Shown here: in pieces, positions 1 to 9,960 of the stretch
How positions within the stretch are numbered: position 1 is the first letter of the stretch
How the letters are laid out: each line of letters opens with the position of its first letter
NCBI GenBank assembly: GCA_000403475.2
Contig: KE159795.1
Location: 564,356 to 628,355, forward strand
DNA: 64,000 nt
Source: Lachnospiraceae bacterium MD308
Lineage (GTDB): Bacteria; Bacillota; Clostridia; Lachnospirales; Lachnospiraceae
Reading direction: 5' to 3'
The notes under the pieces: generated by a model
The model's input: only the letters and a program-made list of their open reading frames with translations
The model's database searches: none
What the model was told of the DNA's origin: nothing
Program-made: the position numbers and the translations under genes

Positions 1-495
1 GCGGTACACATCCACAAGATACCCCACCGCCTGGAAAGTATAAAAAGAGATTCCGAGCGGAAGACCAATGTGCAGAAGCGGCACAAAATTCTCTGCTCCC
101 CCGAAAAATCTGGTGTTGATATCTGTAAAGATCAAATCCCAGAATTTCAGTGCCACAAGCATGCCCACATTAATAAGCGCCGCTGCCCAGATACATGCAC
201 GCTTCCTGCGAAGATTCTGTGCCTTCGCCGCCTTTTTATCGAGATCAAGCTCACCGGTCTTGATTCTTTTTAATTCATCCTTATACCTGAGTTCCGACTT
301 TTCAATAAGGATACTCAGGACATAAGTCGCGACACAGGTTATGGCGATAAATACCGACAACGTCCTGCTGCAATACACATAGAAAAAACAACTCACGACT
401 AAAAGCCAGCGCCACTGGTACTTTTCAGACAACTGAAAATATACCACCAGGCTGGCCGCTAAAAACAGGAAAAAATTCAGTGATGTAAGACCCAT
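1..495 (-). CDS. dltB: DltB-type MBOAT membrane O-acyltransferase, partial
   Basis: This is the N-terminal 165 codons of a membrane-bound O-acyltransferase; the rest lies off the left edge. In the dlt pathway DltB works with the D-alanyl carrier protein to move D-alanine across the membrane onto teichoic acids. I translated the minus strand from the ATG at 495. It starts MGLTSLNFFLFLAASLVVYF, continues through several hydrophobic segments, and contains the MBOAT-typical LPLGISFYTFQAVGYLVDVY near the cut. It follows the carrier protein gene by 12 bases, giving the order dltA-dltC-dltB, which differs from the common dltABCD order. The MBOAT assignment is firm; the D-alanine substrate is inferred from the neighbours. 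Confidence 0.85.
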   Translation of the reverse strand, partial: MGLTSLNFFLFLAASLVVYFQLSEKYQWRWLLVVSCFFYVYCSRTLSVFIAITCVATYVLSILIEKSELRYKDELKRIKTGELDLDKKAAKAQNLRRKRACIWAAALINVGMLVALKFWDLIFTDINTRFFGGAENFVPLLHIGLPLGISFYTFQAVGYLVDVYR

Positions 496-507
496 AATAC
501 TCTTTGC

Positions 508-741
508 TTACTCCTCTTCCTGAAGGTTCTCGATCAGTTCAACCATCGCATCCACACAATTGAAATTCTCCGGAAGCAAATCCTGTACGTTGATAGATAC
601 ATCAAATGCGTCATTCAGCTCGCCCACTAATGAAACGATGTCAAAGGAATCAAGAATCCCATCGTCAATCAGCTTCTTCTCGTTCTCAAACTCCACATCC
701 GGCCTAAGCTCCGTCAAAATCTCCATAATCTCTTCTCTCAT
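508..741 (-). CDS. dltC: D-alanyl carrier protein
   Basis: A 77-residue acyl-carrier-type protein that would carry D-alanine as a thioester on a phosphopantetheine arm. The attachment serine lies in DGILDSFDIVSLV at about residue 33, and the length matches DltC (about 78 residues). The protein is acidic, as is usual for carrier proteins. The gene sits 30 bases after the adenylating enzyme and 12 bases before the MBOAT gene, so the three are probably co-transcribed. A different amino-acyl carrier role cannot be excluded, because dlt-like A/C pairs are reused in other pathways. Confidence 0.88.
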   Translation of the reverse strand: MREEIMEILTELRPDVEFENEKKLIDDGILDSFDIVSLVGELNDAFDVSINVQDLLPENFNCVDAMVELIENLQEEE

Positions 742-771
742 TTTTCTTCTTCCTTTCTGTACTCTGATTTA

Positions 772-2328
772 TTACTGGTCACAGCGAACTGTAACGTAAT
801 TCTCCCGCAGATATGTACGGTCAATTTTATTATTCTTATTCATGGGCAGCTTTTCAAAGTAGTAAAGCTTATTGGGGAACATGTATTTCGGAAGCTTCTT
901 TCCCAAAGCCTTTAATACTTCTTTATCACAAGGGGCATCCGCCTGGTAAAACATGAGAATCTTCCCCTCCGCCTTATCATAGATACACACTGCCGCCGAC
1001 AGGACGTCAAGAGAGTTAGCCGCCGCCTCAACCTCCCCAAGCTCAATTCTATGTCCCATATGTTTGATCTGATCATCTTTTCTGGAAAGAAAGATAAGCT
1101 CACCCTCATCATTATACTTTCCAATGTCTCCGGTACGGTAAATACGCTCTGGATATACATGATTCAACGGATTCTGACAGAAGCTCTCCGCCGTCTTTTC
1201 TTCATTGTTATAATATCCAAGGGCAAGACTTGTACCTCTGACGCAGATTTCTCCCGCCGTATGCTTTTCTTTCACCGGCTTGTCCCCGTCAAGCAAAAAT
1301 ACGCCGGAATTCTTAAAGGGAATCCCTATCGGAAGCGTCTCCTCGTCCGCGAAAGGCCGCTTTACTTTATAATATGTACAATTACACGTAATCTCTGTCG
1401 GACCGTACAGATTCACATACTGCACATCCGGCAGGTACCTTCTCCAGTAATTGAGCACCTTATTGTGCATCACTTCCCCGGAAAACATAGCCGTCTTTAA
1501 ATACTCCGGAAGTTCTCCGGTAAATGCATTCAGGTTCTCAATGATCCGAAGCGCTGACACCGCCCAGATAATCGTGTTAATCCGTTTCTCATTCATAAAC
1601 GTGATGAGCTTCGCCGGAAATGAAAACATCACCTTCGGAATCACATACATAGTAGCCCCGTTTTTAATCGTCGAGTAGATATCCTTCACCGACACGTCAA
1701 AATCAAAGGGCGCCTGGTTTCCGAATATACAATCCTCCGAAAACGCAAACTCTTCTTTAAAATTATCAATCAAATCAATCACAGACCGATGACTGACCAG
1801 CACACCTTTCGGAACCCCCGTGGAACCGGAAGTAAAGATGGCATATAAAGGATCTGTATCTAACGCGGTTCTACGCACACGGTCAAGTGCTTTTTCCTGC
1901 TCTTCGCTGAGATTAAAATCCTTACCTGACGCAAGAATCTCAGCTAACACGGCAAGCTTATCCTCCATATCCATCTGTGCAAGAATCCGCTTATCCTTCT
2001 CCTCCCCCAGAATCACCGCGGGATTCAATGTATGAAGAATCAACTCAATTCTCGCTGCCGGCATCTGCCGGTCAATGGGCACATAAAAATCTCCGCTATA
2101 GACCACCCCGAAAAAACCGGTCAGACTGGCAATCGAACGGTCGATAAATATAGCTACTGGTGCACACCCGCCTTCGGCCTCCCTGCGCTCAAGAAGACAT
2201 GCCCCGAGAAACCGAGCCTGTCTGATTAGTTCCCCGTAGGTAATCGATGATCTATCATCTGCAAAAACAACCTTATCCGGAAAATTCGCGCCGGATTCCT
2301 CCAGATATTCTAATATATTTCTCTGCAT
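772..2328 (-). CDS. dltA: D-alanine--D-alanyl carrier protein ligase
   Basis: A 518-residue AMP-forming adenylation enzyme that activates D-alanine with ATP and loads it onto DltC. The P-loop-like core motif AIFTSGSTGVPKGVLVSHRS lies near residue 165, NLYGPTEITCNCTYY in the middle, and YRTGDIGKY followed by the K-containing end NKIDRTYLRE near the C-terminus. All are hallmarks of the ANL superfamily, and the length is close to the ~500 residues of DltA. I chose the ATG at 2328 because AGAGGTG lies just upstream; a GTG one codon earlier is less likely. It is first in a likely operon with dltC and dltB. D-alanine specificity is inferred from context. Confidence 0.87.
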   Translation of the reverse strand: MQRNILEYLEESGANFPDKVVFADDRSSITYGELIRQARFLGACLLERREAEGGCAPVAIFIDRSIASLTGFFGVVYSGDFYVPIDRQMPAARIELILHTLNPAVILGEEKDKRILAQMDMEDKLAVLAEILASGKDFNLSEEQEKALDRVRRTALDTDPLYAIFTSGSTGVPKGVLVSHRSVIDLIDNFKEEFAFSEDCIFGNQAPFDFDVSVKDIYSTIKNGATMYVIPKVMFSFPAKLITFMNEKRINTIIWAVSALRIIENLNAFTGELPEYLKTAMFSGEVMHNKVLNYWRRYLPDVQYVNLYGPTEITCNCTYYKVKRPFADEETLPIGIPFKNSGVFLLDGDKPVKEKHTAGEICVRGTSLALGYYNNEEKTAESFCQNPLNHVYPERIYRTGDIGKYNDEGELIFLSRKDDQIKHMGHRIELGEVEAAANSLDVLSAAVCIYDKAEGKILMFYQADAPCDKEVLKALGKKLPKYMFPNKLYYFEKLPMNKNNKIDRTYLRENYVTVRCDQ

Positions 2329-2407
2329 CACGCACCTCTTTTATCTTGCAAACTTCATTAAAACATTTTAATAAACTGCAGGTAAAATGTCAATTGCTTT
2401 CCGTAAA

Positions 2408-3559
2408 TCATTTATCATTCTCTCTAAGGCTCAGCACCCCTTCCGCCAGTATCCTCACATCGTCCAGAATATAATCAAATGCACCAGCCTTATAAAGATT
2501 GATAACGATCAATCCCACCGGAACCGCAAAAATCATTCCAAATAAGCCGCCTGTCCTGTAACCGACAAAAAGAAATACCAGCGTAAGCAATGGATTCATC
2601 CCAAGGCTGTCTCCTACTAACTTCGGCTGAATAAGCTGCCGGACAAGCTGCGTCACTCCATAGAGCACCAAAAGCCCCACCGTCATCTTGTAATTGCCTA
2701 CGAGAAACTTATAGACTGCCCACGGCAGAAGCGCTGTTCCCGTCCCAAAAAAGGGGAGAAAGTCTAAAAAAGCAATCAGAATTGCCAGAAGAAATATAAA
2801 ATTCACATCCAGCAGCATAAACCCGATTACCAGCATCAAAAAGACCACTGCCATAATCTTAAACTGTGCCTTAAAATAGCCTCCCACTGCATATTTGAGA
2901 TTATCGCATACCATGGTCATCCTTCTGACAATCGGATCTGGCGTAATCCGCTTCGCCTGCCTGAGCACCTCATCTCTGTCCGCAATAAAAAAATAAGCAG
3001 AAATAAAAGTCACAATAGTTGAAACAAGCATAGATGGTATTCCCTTAGCAAACCTTCCGGCAGCCGTCACCGTAGGTCTGCTGATATTCTCCACAATGCC
3101 GTCCATCTGAGTATCGAGCTTTAGAAGCACCGTTCCTAAAGCCTCCCTGACTCCTTGCGGCAATCTCTTCTGAATACCCTGCATCCCTTCCCCAATCTCC
3201 TGAAAGCCTGCCTCCAAATCTTTGTACATAGTCGGTATATCCCAGAGCAATGTCTGAATCTCCCTGCCAAGGGCAACAGCCATAAGATAGATGAGCAGCA
3301 CAATCCCCCCAAGGACGCCGATAATAATCAATGCCGAGCCAAGCTTCCGCATAATCTTTACCTTTTTCTCAAGCAGAGTCACCAGCGGCGCCGCAATGGA
3401 TGAAATCAGCCATCCAATCACAAAAGGCATAAAAAACAGCAGCAGCCGATATCCGGCAACAAGAAACAGCACTGTGCCCGACAAGCTGAACGCCAGGCTT
3501 ACAATTACTTTCCAGTATGGTCTTGTATCTCCGATCTTTTCTTTGAAATCCATATCCAT
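2408..3559 (-). CDS. ytvI: YtvI-like AI-2E family membrane protein
   Basis: A 383-residue integral membrane protein of the AI-2E/PerM transporter family. Hydrophobic segments lie near residues 20-60 and 75-95, and several lie between 165 and 360. The family-typical LAILIAFLDFLPFFGTGTAL sits in the second half, and the C-terminal helix pair resembles YtvI, a sporulation-associated member. The ATG at 3559 follows GGAG by 8 bases, and that GGAG lies at the end of the upstream GTPase gene (gap of 3 bases), so the two are translationally close. Its substrate is unknown. The sporulation link comes from family naming, not from anything in this sequence. Confidence 0.7.
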   Translation of the reverse strand: MDMDFKEKIGDTRPYWKVIVSLAFSLSGTVLFLVAGYRLLLFFMPFVIGWLISSIAAPLVTLLEKKVKIMRKLGSALIIIGVLGGIVLLIYLMAVALGREIQTLLWDIPTMYKDLEAGFQEIGEGMQGIQKRLPQGVREALGTVLLKLDTQMDGIVENISRPTVTAAGRFAKGIPSMLVSTIVTFISAYFFIADRDEVLRQAKRITPDPIVRRMTMVCDNLKYAVGGYFKAQFKIMAVVFLMLVIGFMLLDVNFIFLLAILIAFLDFLPFFGTGTALLPWAVYKFLVGNYKMTVGLLVLYGVTQLVRQLIQPKLVGDSLGMNPLLTLVFLFVGYRTGGLFGMIFAVPVGLIVINLYKAGAFDYILDDVRILAEGVLSLRENDK

Positions 3560-3562
3560 ATA

Positions 3563-4153
3563 CTATACTCCAAGAACTTCTTCTTCCACATAGCTCCATA
3601 TTTCATCTCTTCCCTGCTTGCTTACGGAAGAAAACGGAATAATAACTGTCCCCGGAAGAACCGAAAGTCCTTCTCTGATAAGCTTCAGTTGTTTATCTTT
3701 CTGACTCCTTTTTATCTTATCCAGTTTCGTAGCTATAATCACCGGACGGTATCCGTTTGCTGCAATCCACTCATACATAGTTTTGTCATTGGCAGACGGC
3801 GCATGGCGGATATCTATCAATAAAAATACTGCTCTTAGCTGTTTGGAGTTCTGCAAGTACCGCTCAATCAGCTTTCCCCATTGAATCTTCTCCTTCTCGG
3901 ACACCTTTGCATATCCGTATCCCGGAAGATCCACCAAATAAATCTCTTCATTGATATTATAAAAATTAATCGTCTGTGTCTTTCCCGGCGTCGCAGATAT
4001 CCTCGCAAAAGATTTCCGATTCATCAACCCATTGATCAGTGAAGATTTTCCCACATTGGACTTCCCTGCAAAGGCAATCTCCGGGTAAAGATTATCCGGC
4101 AAACTGCTAGTAATGCCGCACACCGTCTCAAGATTAAGACTTCTTATTACCAT
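3563..4153 (-). CDS. engB: Ribosome biogenesis GTP-binding protein EngB/YsxC
   Basis: A 196-residue TrmE-Era-EngA-EngB-type GTPase needed for large ribosomal subunit assembly. G1 is GKSNVGKSSLIN (about residue 30), G2 is the TPGKTQTINF segment, G3 is DLPGYGYAKV, and G4 is TKLDKIK. Length and motif spacing match EngB. It follows lon with a 37-base gap, an arrangement (lon-engB) that is widely conserved in Firmicutes and supports the call. Confidence 0.95.
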   Translation of the reverse strand: MVIRSLNLETVCGITSSLPDNLYPEIAFAGKSNVGKSSLINGLMNRKSFARISATPGKTQTINFYNINEEIYLVDLPGYGYAKVSEKEKIQWGKLIERYLQNSKQLRAVFLLIDIRHAPSANDKTMYEWIAANGYRPVIIATKLDKIKRSQKDKQLKLIREGLSVLPGTVIIPFSSVSKQGRDEIWSYVEEEVLGV

Positions 4154-4190
4154 ATAATACTCCTCAATATTGATTATTTCCTGTTGTTCT

Positions 4191-6536
4191 CTATTTTTTA
4201 GGCTTTACAAGAGCGGTTTTCAACACTTCATTCATATGTGATACCGGTACAATATCCAAGCCCTTTGTTATTTCAGAAGAAATCTCTTCAATATCCGGCA
4301 TGTTCTCCGCCGGCACAACCACCGTTCGAATTCCAGCATTCTTTGCAGCCAAAAGCTTCTCTTTCAAGCCGCCGATTGGAAGTACCCTTCCACGAAGGGT
4401 AATCTCACCAGTCATCGCCACATCGGCACGTACTTTTTTCCCCGTAACCGCTGACAATATGGCAGTTGCCATCGTAATTCCCGCAGAGGGCCCGTCCTTT
4501 GGAACCGCTCCCTCCGGAATATGGATATGAACGTCATGCTCCTTAAAGAACTCCTCGGAAATCTTATATGATTTCCCCACAGAACGAATATAACTGATGC
4601 CCGTCCTCGCAGATTCCTTCATCACATCGCCCAGCTGACCGGTAAGCAGGATTTCTCCCTCTCCCGGCATAATATTCACCTCAATCTGAAGTGTATCGCC
4701 GCCGACGCTCGTCCACGCCAGCCCCCGTACGATTCCCACCTCATCAGTTTCATTGGCCATCTGGTAAATATACAGTTCCTTCCCAAGATACTGGTGAATA
4801 TTACGCTCTGTGACATGCACAGAAGACTTCTTTTCTTCGAAAATCTCCTTAGCCGCCTTCCTGCAGATATCCGCAAGCTTTCTTTCAAGCTGGCGCACGC
4901 CGGCTTCCTTCGTATAACTTCTTGCTATCTTCCAGATTGCCTTTTTACTAACACTGAGCTGCTTTTTCTTGAGTCCATGTCTCTCCATCTGTTTCGGAAT
5001 AAGATGCTCCTGAGCTATGTGAAGCTTTTCGTTTTCTGTATAACTGGATACCTCTATGACCTCCATACGGTCAAGCAGCGGTCTTGGAATCGTCTGCAAT
5101 GTATTCGCCGTCGTGACAAAAAGCACTTCCGATAAGTCAAGAGGCACTTCCAGATAATGATCGCGGAACTTCTTATTCTGCTCACTGTCCAACACCTCTA
5201 ACAGCGCGGAGAATGTATCTCCTTTATAGTCATTGCTCACTTTGTCTATCTCATCCAAAAGCATCAAAGGATTCTTGACCTTCGCACTTCTTAGCGCATC
5301 AGCGATTCGCCCTGGCATAGCCCCCACATAAGTTTTCCTGTGTCCGCGAATCTCGGCCTCATCCCTAACACCCCCCAATGAAATACGCACGTAAGGACGT
5401 TTCAGGGCTCTTGCAAGAGACTTTGCAATTGAAGTCTTTCCGGTTCCCGGAGGGCCTGCCAGGCAGAGAATCGGGCTGTCCCCTTTCTTAGTCAATGCAC
5501 GCACCGCCATGTATTCCAGTATCCGTTCTTTGACTTTCTCAAGACCATAATGATCTTCATCTAATACTTTCTTCGCATACTTAATATCTTTATGTTCCTT
5601 GCAGACTTTATCCCACGGCATCTCTAACATTGTCTCAATATATGTTCGAATCACACCAGTCTCACTGGGACTGTTCATAATACTCCGAAACCGCTTTATT
5701 TCTTTACTGATCTTCTGCTTTACTTCATCCGGAGACTGAAGCTTGTCCACCGCCTGTGCAAATTCATCCGCATCAGATATGGTACTGTCATCGCCTAATT
5801 CTTCTCGAATCAAACGGATTTCTTCCCTTAATATATATTCCCTCTGATTTTTATCTACACGCCGCTTGACTTTAGATTGCAGTTCCTCTTTAATACTTTG
5901 TACCTGAACTTCATGGACAATCTTTGCCACCAGCATATCGTAACGCCTCATCAGGTTCACTTCTTCTAAAAGTTCCTGTCTCTGTATATAAGGCAGCGGG
6001 AAATTAGCTGCTATGACATCTACCAATTTTTTAAGATCACTGATTTCTCCGATTTGCGACGCCAGCTCTTTATAAACCTTGGGATTTTTATCCGTGTATT
6101 CTTTAAAAAGCTCTTTAAGCCCCAAAATCATTGCTTCAACATTCATCGGAAACTTGTCGGCTCCGATTTCCTTTGCCAAAGTATCTATATCCTCAACGAC
6201 TGTCACATTTGCCATAAGGCATTGCTCCGTGTCCTCTATATAATTTAACCGCGCGCGTTCATCCACGGCAATAAGAATCCGGTTCAGCCTTTTCGGCAGC
6301 TTTATGATCTGCTTAATTGTTGCGATACAGCCCGTCTCATATACATCTTCAATCCCCGGCTCATCTGTTTCCGCTTTCTTCTGGGTAGTCAAAAACAGTT
6401 TTTGCTGTTCCTCCATCGCACGCTCAATCGCCGCTATTGATTTTTCTCTGCTCACATCAAAATGTATTACCATCTCCGGCAATACCGTCAACTCCCGCAG
6501 AGGTATCATAGGTAGGCTCTTTGTATTATTCTCCAT
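4191..6536 (-). CDS. lon: ATP-dependent Lon protease
   Basis: A 781-residue cytoplasmic AAA+ serine protease that degrades misfolded and regulatory proteins. It has the N-terminal substrate-binding LAN domain (PMIPLRELTVLPEMVIHFDV), a Walker A of GPPGTGKTSIAKSLARA, a Walker B of LMLLDEIDKV, and the C-terminal protease domain with the catalytic serine in PKDGPSAGI and the dyad lysine in the GGLKEKLLAAKNAGI region. I start it at the ATG at 6536 because GGGAG lies 7 bases upstream; an in-frame ATG nine codons earlier has no ribosome site. It lies downstream of clpX in a proteolysis and chaperone cluster. Confidence 0.97.
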   Translation of the reverse strand: MENNTKSLPMIPLRELTVLPEMVIHFDVSREKSIAAIERAMEEQQKLFLTTQKKAETDEPGIEDVYETGCIATIKQIIKLPKRLNRILIAVDERARLNYIEDTEQCLMANVTVVEDIDTLAKEIGADKFPMNVEAMILGLKELFKEYTDKNPKVYKELASQIGEISDLKKLVDVIAANFPLPYIQRQELLEEVNLMRRYDMLVAKIVHEVQVQSIKEELQSKVKRRVDKNQREYILREEIRLIREELGDDSTISDADEFAQAVDKLQSPDEVKQKISKEIKRFRSIMNSPSETGVIRTYIETMLEMPWDKVCKEHKDIKYAKKVLDEDHYGLEKVKERILEYMAVRALTKKGDSPILCLAGPPGTGKTSIAKSLARALKRPYVRISLGGVRDEAEIRGHRKTYVGAMPGRIADALRSAKVKNPLMLLDEIDKVSNDYKGDTFSALLEVLDSEQNKKFRDHYLEVPLDLSEVLFVTTANTLQTIPRPLLDRMEVIEVSSYTENEKLHIAQEHLIPKQMERHGLKKKQLSVSKKAIWKIARSYTKEAGVRQLERKLADICRKAAKEIFEEKKSSVHVTERNIHQYLGKELYIYQMANETDEVGIVRGLAWTSVGGDTLQIEVNIMPGEGEILLTGQLGDVMKESARTGISYIRSVGKSYKISEEFFKEHDVHIHIPEGAVPKDGPSAGITMATAILSAVTGKKVRADVAMTGEITLRGRVLPIGGLKEKLLAAKNAGIRTVVVPAENMPDIEEISSEITKGLDIVPVSHMNEVLKTALVKPKK

Positions 6537-6656
6537 ATTTTTTCTCCCGATAAACATCCTCATTTAACTAAGCAAGAATAAAAGGCAGGCGCAACTATCC
6601 TTTGCACCCGCCCTCACATACGACTCTATATTCGTCACTCAACCTGTCTATCATCT

Positions 6657-7916
6657 CTACGCACTTTCAGACCGGATCGCCGCATGTGTGCATTCAGCCA
6701 GCCCATACCCCTTCACTACATCCTCTGTAATGCGGCATGTCTGTAACGTTTCATCTGACGGCGCATGATACATAATATCCGTCATAACATTCTCCATAAT
6801 GGCACGAAGTCCTCTGGCTCCTGTCTTCCTCTTTAACGATATATCCGCAATCTCCTCCAATGCTTCTCTGTCAAATGTAAGCTCCACACCATCAAGCTCA
6901 AGCATCTTCTGGTACTGCTTAACCAACGCATTTCTCGGCTCTGTCAAGATACGCATAAGCGCGGCCTTGTCAAGAAGCTCTAAGGATACATTAACCGGAA
7001 CCCTTCCCACCAGCTCTGGAATAAGACCGAACTTGATCAAATCCTGGGGAAGTACCTGCGAAAGCAACACATCCACATTATTCTCATGCTTACTTGCAAT
7101 CTCAGCATTGAAACCAATCGACTTCTGATCGATACGTTTCTCAATGATCTTATCAATCCCCTCAAATGCACCGCCGCATATAAACAAAATATTCGTCGTA
7201 TCTATCTGTATCAGCTCTTGATGGGGATGCTTTCTTCCCCCCTGGGGCGGTACATTCGCAACCGTACCTTCAATAATCTTAAGGAGCGCCTGCTGAACCC
7301 CTTCCCCCGATACATCACGGGTAATTGAAGGGTTTTCAGATTTTCTTGTTATCTTGTCAATCTCATCAATATAAATGATTCCATACTCGGCACGCTCAAT
7401 ATCTCCGTCCGCTGCCTGGATAATCTTTAATAGGATATTCTCAACATCCTCTCCCACATATCCTGCTTCCGTCAACGCAGTTGCATCCGCAATGGCAAAA
7501 GGTACATTCAAAATCCTTGCAAGAGACTGTGCAAGAAGTGTCTTTCCGCATCCTGTAGGGCCAAGCATAAGAATATTGCTTTTCCCAAGCTCTACTCCCA
7601 AGTCCCGTCCTGCCATAATCCTTTTATAATGATTGTATACAGCAACAGCAAGAACCTTCTTCGCCTCATCCTGCCCAATTACATATTCATCCAAAAATGC
7701 CTTGATCTCTTCCGGCTTTATAAGATTGATATCCGAAAACGGGCTCCAATGTCCCCCGTTCTCATCGTATCCAAGTTCTTCTTCTATAATCTCAGAACAA
7801 ACATCAACACACTCGTCGCAAATATAAGTATCATTCGGCCCTGCAATCAGCTTTCTGACCTGCGCCTGTGTTTTATTGCAAAACGAACATCTAATCTGAT
7901 CGTCACCTCTACCCAT
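6657..7916 (-). CDS. clpX: ATP-dependent Clp protease ATP-binding subunit ClpX
   Basis: A 419-residue AAA+ unfoldase that feeds substrates into ClpP. The N-terminal zinc-binding domain has four cysteines (CSFCNK near residue 10 and CDECVDVC near 35). Walker A is [16 protein letters not shown], Walker B is [11 protein letters not shown], and the IGF-type ClpP-docking loop is seen as KSIGFNAE. Length is typical. It follows clpP by 35 bases and precedes lon, so tig-clpP-clpX-lon probably form one regulated cluster. Confidence 0.97.
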   Translation of the reverse strand: MGRGDDQIRCSFCNKTQAQVRKLIAGPNDTYICDECVDVCSEIIEEELGYDENGGHWSPFSDINLIKPEEIKAFLDEYVIGQDEAKKVLAVAVYNHYKRIMAGRDLGVELGKSNILMLGPTGCGKTLLAQSLARILNVPFAIADATALTEAGYVGEDVENILLKIIQAADGDIERAEYGIIYIDEIDKITRKSENPSITRDVSGEGVQQALLKIIEGTVANVPPQGGRKHPHQELIQIDTTNILFICGGAFEGIDKIIEKRIDQKSIGFNAEIASKHENNVDVLLSQVLPQDLIKFGLIPELVGRVPVNVSLELLDKAALMRILTEPRNALVKQYQKMLELDGVELTFDREALEEIADISLKRKTGARGLRAIMENVMTDIMYHAPSDETLQTCRITEDVVKGYGLAECTHAAIRSESA

Positions 7917-7951
7917 CTGCTTTCACCTCATATATTATACCGGACTTAAAA

Positions 7952-8533
7952 TTAACGGTGCGAAAGAACTTCGTCAATCAATCCGTATTCTTTTGCCTCC
8001 TCGGCAGACATGAAATTATCACGTTCTGTATCAACGCAAATTACATCCAATGGCTGTCCGGTATTCTCTGCCAGAATTTTGTTTAATTTCTGGCGGGTTC
8101 TTAAAATATGTTCTGCGGCAATCTGAATCTCCGTCGCCTGACCTTGTGCGCCGCCGGACGGCTGATGTATCATAATCTCCGCATTGGGAAGTGCAAGACG
8201 CTTGCCTTTTTTTCCGCCTGAAAGCAAGAATGACCCCATACTTGCCGCCATACCGATACAAATCGTCTCAACATCGCACTTAATGTACTGCATCGTATCA
8301 TAAATAGCCATTCCTGCCGTCACAGAACCTCCCGGGCTGTTGATATAAAGATGGATATCTTTCTCCGGGTCTTCTGCCTCAAGGAATAAAAGCTGCGCAA
8401 CAATAATACTTGCCGACACATCTGACACTTCCTCGCCAAGAAAGATAATCCTGTCTTTCAACAATCTTGAATAGATATCATAAGACCTTTCGCCACGGCT
8501 TGTCTGTTCAATGACATAAGGTACTAAACTCAT
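7952..8533 (-). CDS. clpP: ATP-dependent Clp protease proteolytic subunit ClpP
   Basis: A 193-residue serine protease that assembles into a 14-mer barrel with ClpX or ClpC. The catalytic serine is in [14 protein letters not shown] (about residue 97), the histidine in MIHQPSGG (about 122), and the aspartate in [20 protein letters not shown] (about 171). GGAGG lies 8 bases before the ATG. It sits between the trigger factor gene and clpX, a common gene order in Firmicutes. Confidence 0.97.
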   Translation of the reverse strand: MSLVPYVIEQTSRGERSYDIYSRLLKDRIIFLGEEVSDVSASIIVAQLLFLEAEDPEKDIHLYINSPGGSVTAGMAIYDTMQYIKCDVETICIGMAASMGSFLLSGGKKGKRLALPNAEIMIHQPSGGAQGQATEIQIAAEHILRTRQKLNKILAENTGQPLDVICVDTERDNFMSAEEAKEYGLIDEVLSHR

Positions 8534-8572
8534 ATATCATATGCCTCCTGTTCATAATAAACTACTGTTCTT

Positions 8573-9859
8573 TTATTTCTCCACAGCATTGTCCACAAGG
8601 AATGTGATCGCTTCCTGAACAGCCATATCCTCTTTCATCTGTTTCTTTTCTGCATCGCTCATAAACTCTTTGAGCTTATCTGCTTCCATCTTGTAGGTTT
8701 CTGCCATCTTCTTGATCTCTTCATCAAGCTTCTCGTCGCTGATCTCAATATTCTCAGCCTTGGCAATCGCTTCAAGCACAAGACGGGTCTCAATACGCTT
8801 AACAGCCTGCGGACGCATCTCCTCTGCCATCTTCTCCTCAGTCATTCCTGTAAATTGATAATACTGCTCCATGGTAAGACCCTGGGACTGCATCCTTCTG
8901 GCAAAATCTTCTTCCATCTGGCTGATATTCGTAGTGATCATAGCCTCCGGAATCTCATAAGAAGCATTTTCCACTGCCTTTTCAACAGCCTGATCTTCCT
9001 GCTTTCTCTTGCCTTCTGACTCTTTCTGCTCTTTAATCTTTGCCTTAAGCTCGGCTTTATATTCATCTAATGTATCAAATTCAGATACTTCTGCCGCAAA
9101 TTCATCGTCGATTTCCGGAAGTTCCTTCGCCTTAATCTCATGTACTATACATTTGAAGACAGCTTCTTTTCCCTTAAGCTCTTCCGCATGATAATCTTCC
9201 GGGAAAGTAACCTTTACTTCCACTTCCTTCTCTGTCTCCGCGCCGATCAGCTGTTCCTCAAAGCCTGGGATGAAAGAGCCGGAACCAATAGTCAGCGGAT
9301 AGTTCTCACCCTTCCCGCCTTCAAACGCCTCGCCGTCCACAAAGCCCTCGAAATCCATGATTACTTCATCGCCGTTCTCTACTGCCCGATCCTCTACGGT
9401 AACAGTCCTTGCATTCTTTTCTGCTTCTTCTTTAAGCTTTTCTTCTATCTCTTTCTGAGTCACGCGTGTAGATATCTTGTCAACCTCAAGTCCCTTGTAT
9501 TCTCCAAGCGTCACTTCCGGCTTAAGCGCAACCTCTGCCGTAAAGATAAACGGCTTGCCCTTCTCAATCTGAACTACGTCAACTTCCGGTCTGGATACAA
9601 TATCAAGCTCACACTCTTCATATGCCTCTGCATATGCTTTGGGCATCAGCTCATTAACTGCATCATCGTAAAAGATTTCCGCACCATACATCTTCTCAAT
9701 CATCTGACGCGGAACCTTACCTTTTCTGAAACCCGGAAGGGCAATTTTATTTTTCTGTTTCTTATATGCATTCTGGAGCGCTTTCTCTAAATCACCGGCC
9801 GGAACCTCAATGGTAAGCTTTGCCATGTTTTTTTCTAACTTTTCTACCTGTAAACTCAT
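8573..9859 (-). CDS. tig: Trigger factor, ribosome-associated chaperone
   Basis: A 428-residue chaperone and prolyl isomerase that binds the ribosome exit tunnel. The ribosome-binding signature GFRKGKVPR occurs at about residues 43-51, the FKBP-like domain (VIMDFEGFVDGEAFEGGKGE) spans roughly residues 155-240, and a helical, Glu/Lys-rich C-terminal domain follows. A clear AGGAGG precedes the ATG at 9859. The ~100 bases upstream, before the next gene, probably hold the promoter of the tig-clpP-clpX-lon cluster. Confidence 0.96.
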   Translation of the reverse strand: MSLQVEKLEKNMAKLTIEVPAGDLEKALQNAYKKQKNKIALPGFRKGKVPRQMIEKMYGAEIFYDDAVNELMPKAYAEAYEECELDIVSRPEVDVVQIEKGKPFIFTAEVALKPEVTLGEYKGLEVDKISTRVTQKEIEEKLKEEAEKNARTVTVEDRAVENGDEVIMDFEGFVDGEAFEGGKGENYPLTIGSGSFIPGFEEQLIGAETEKEVEVKVTFPEDYHAEELKGKEAVFKCIVHEIKAKELPEIDDEFAAEVSEFDTLDEYKAELKAKIKEQKESEGKRKQEDQAVEKAVENASYEIPEAMITTNISQMEEDFARRMQSQGLTMEQYYQFTGMTEEKMAEEMRPQAVKRIETRLVLEAIAKAENIEISDEKLDEEIKKMAETYKMEADKLKEFMSDAEKKQMKEDMAVQEAITFLVDNAVEK

Positions 9860-9960
9860 TTACTATTTCCTCCTGTTTCTAACCCATCCTTTGGTAGTTG
9901 TAAAATGGGCATACTGCTTTACACTCATTAAAGAAGTATAACACAAACATTTTCAAATAT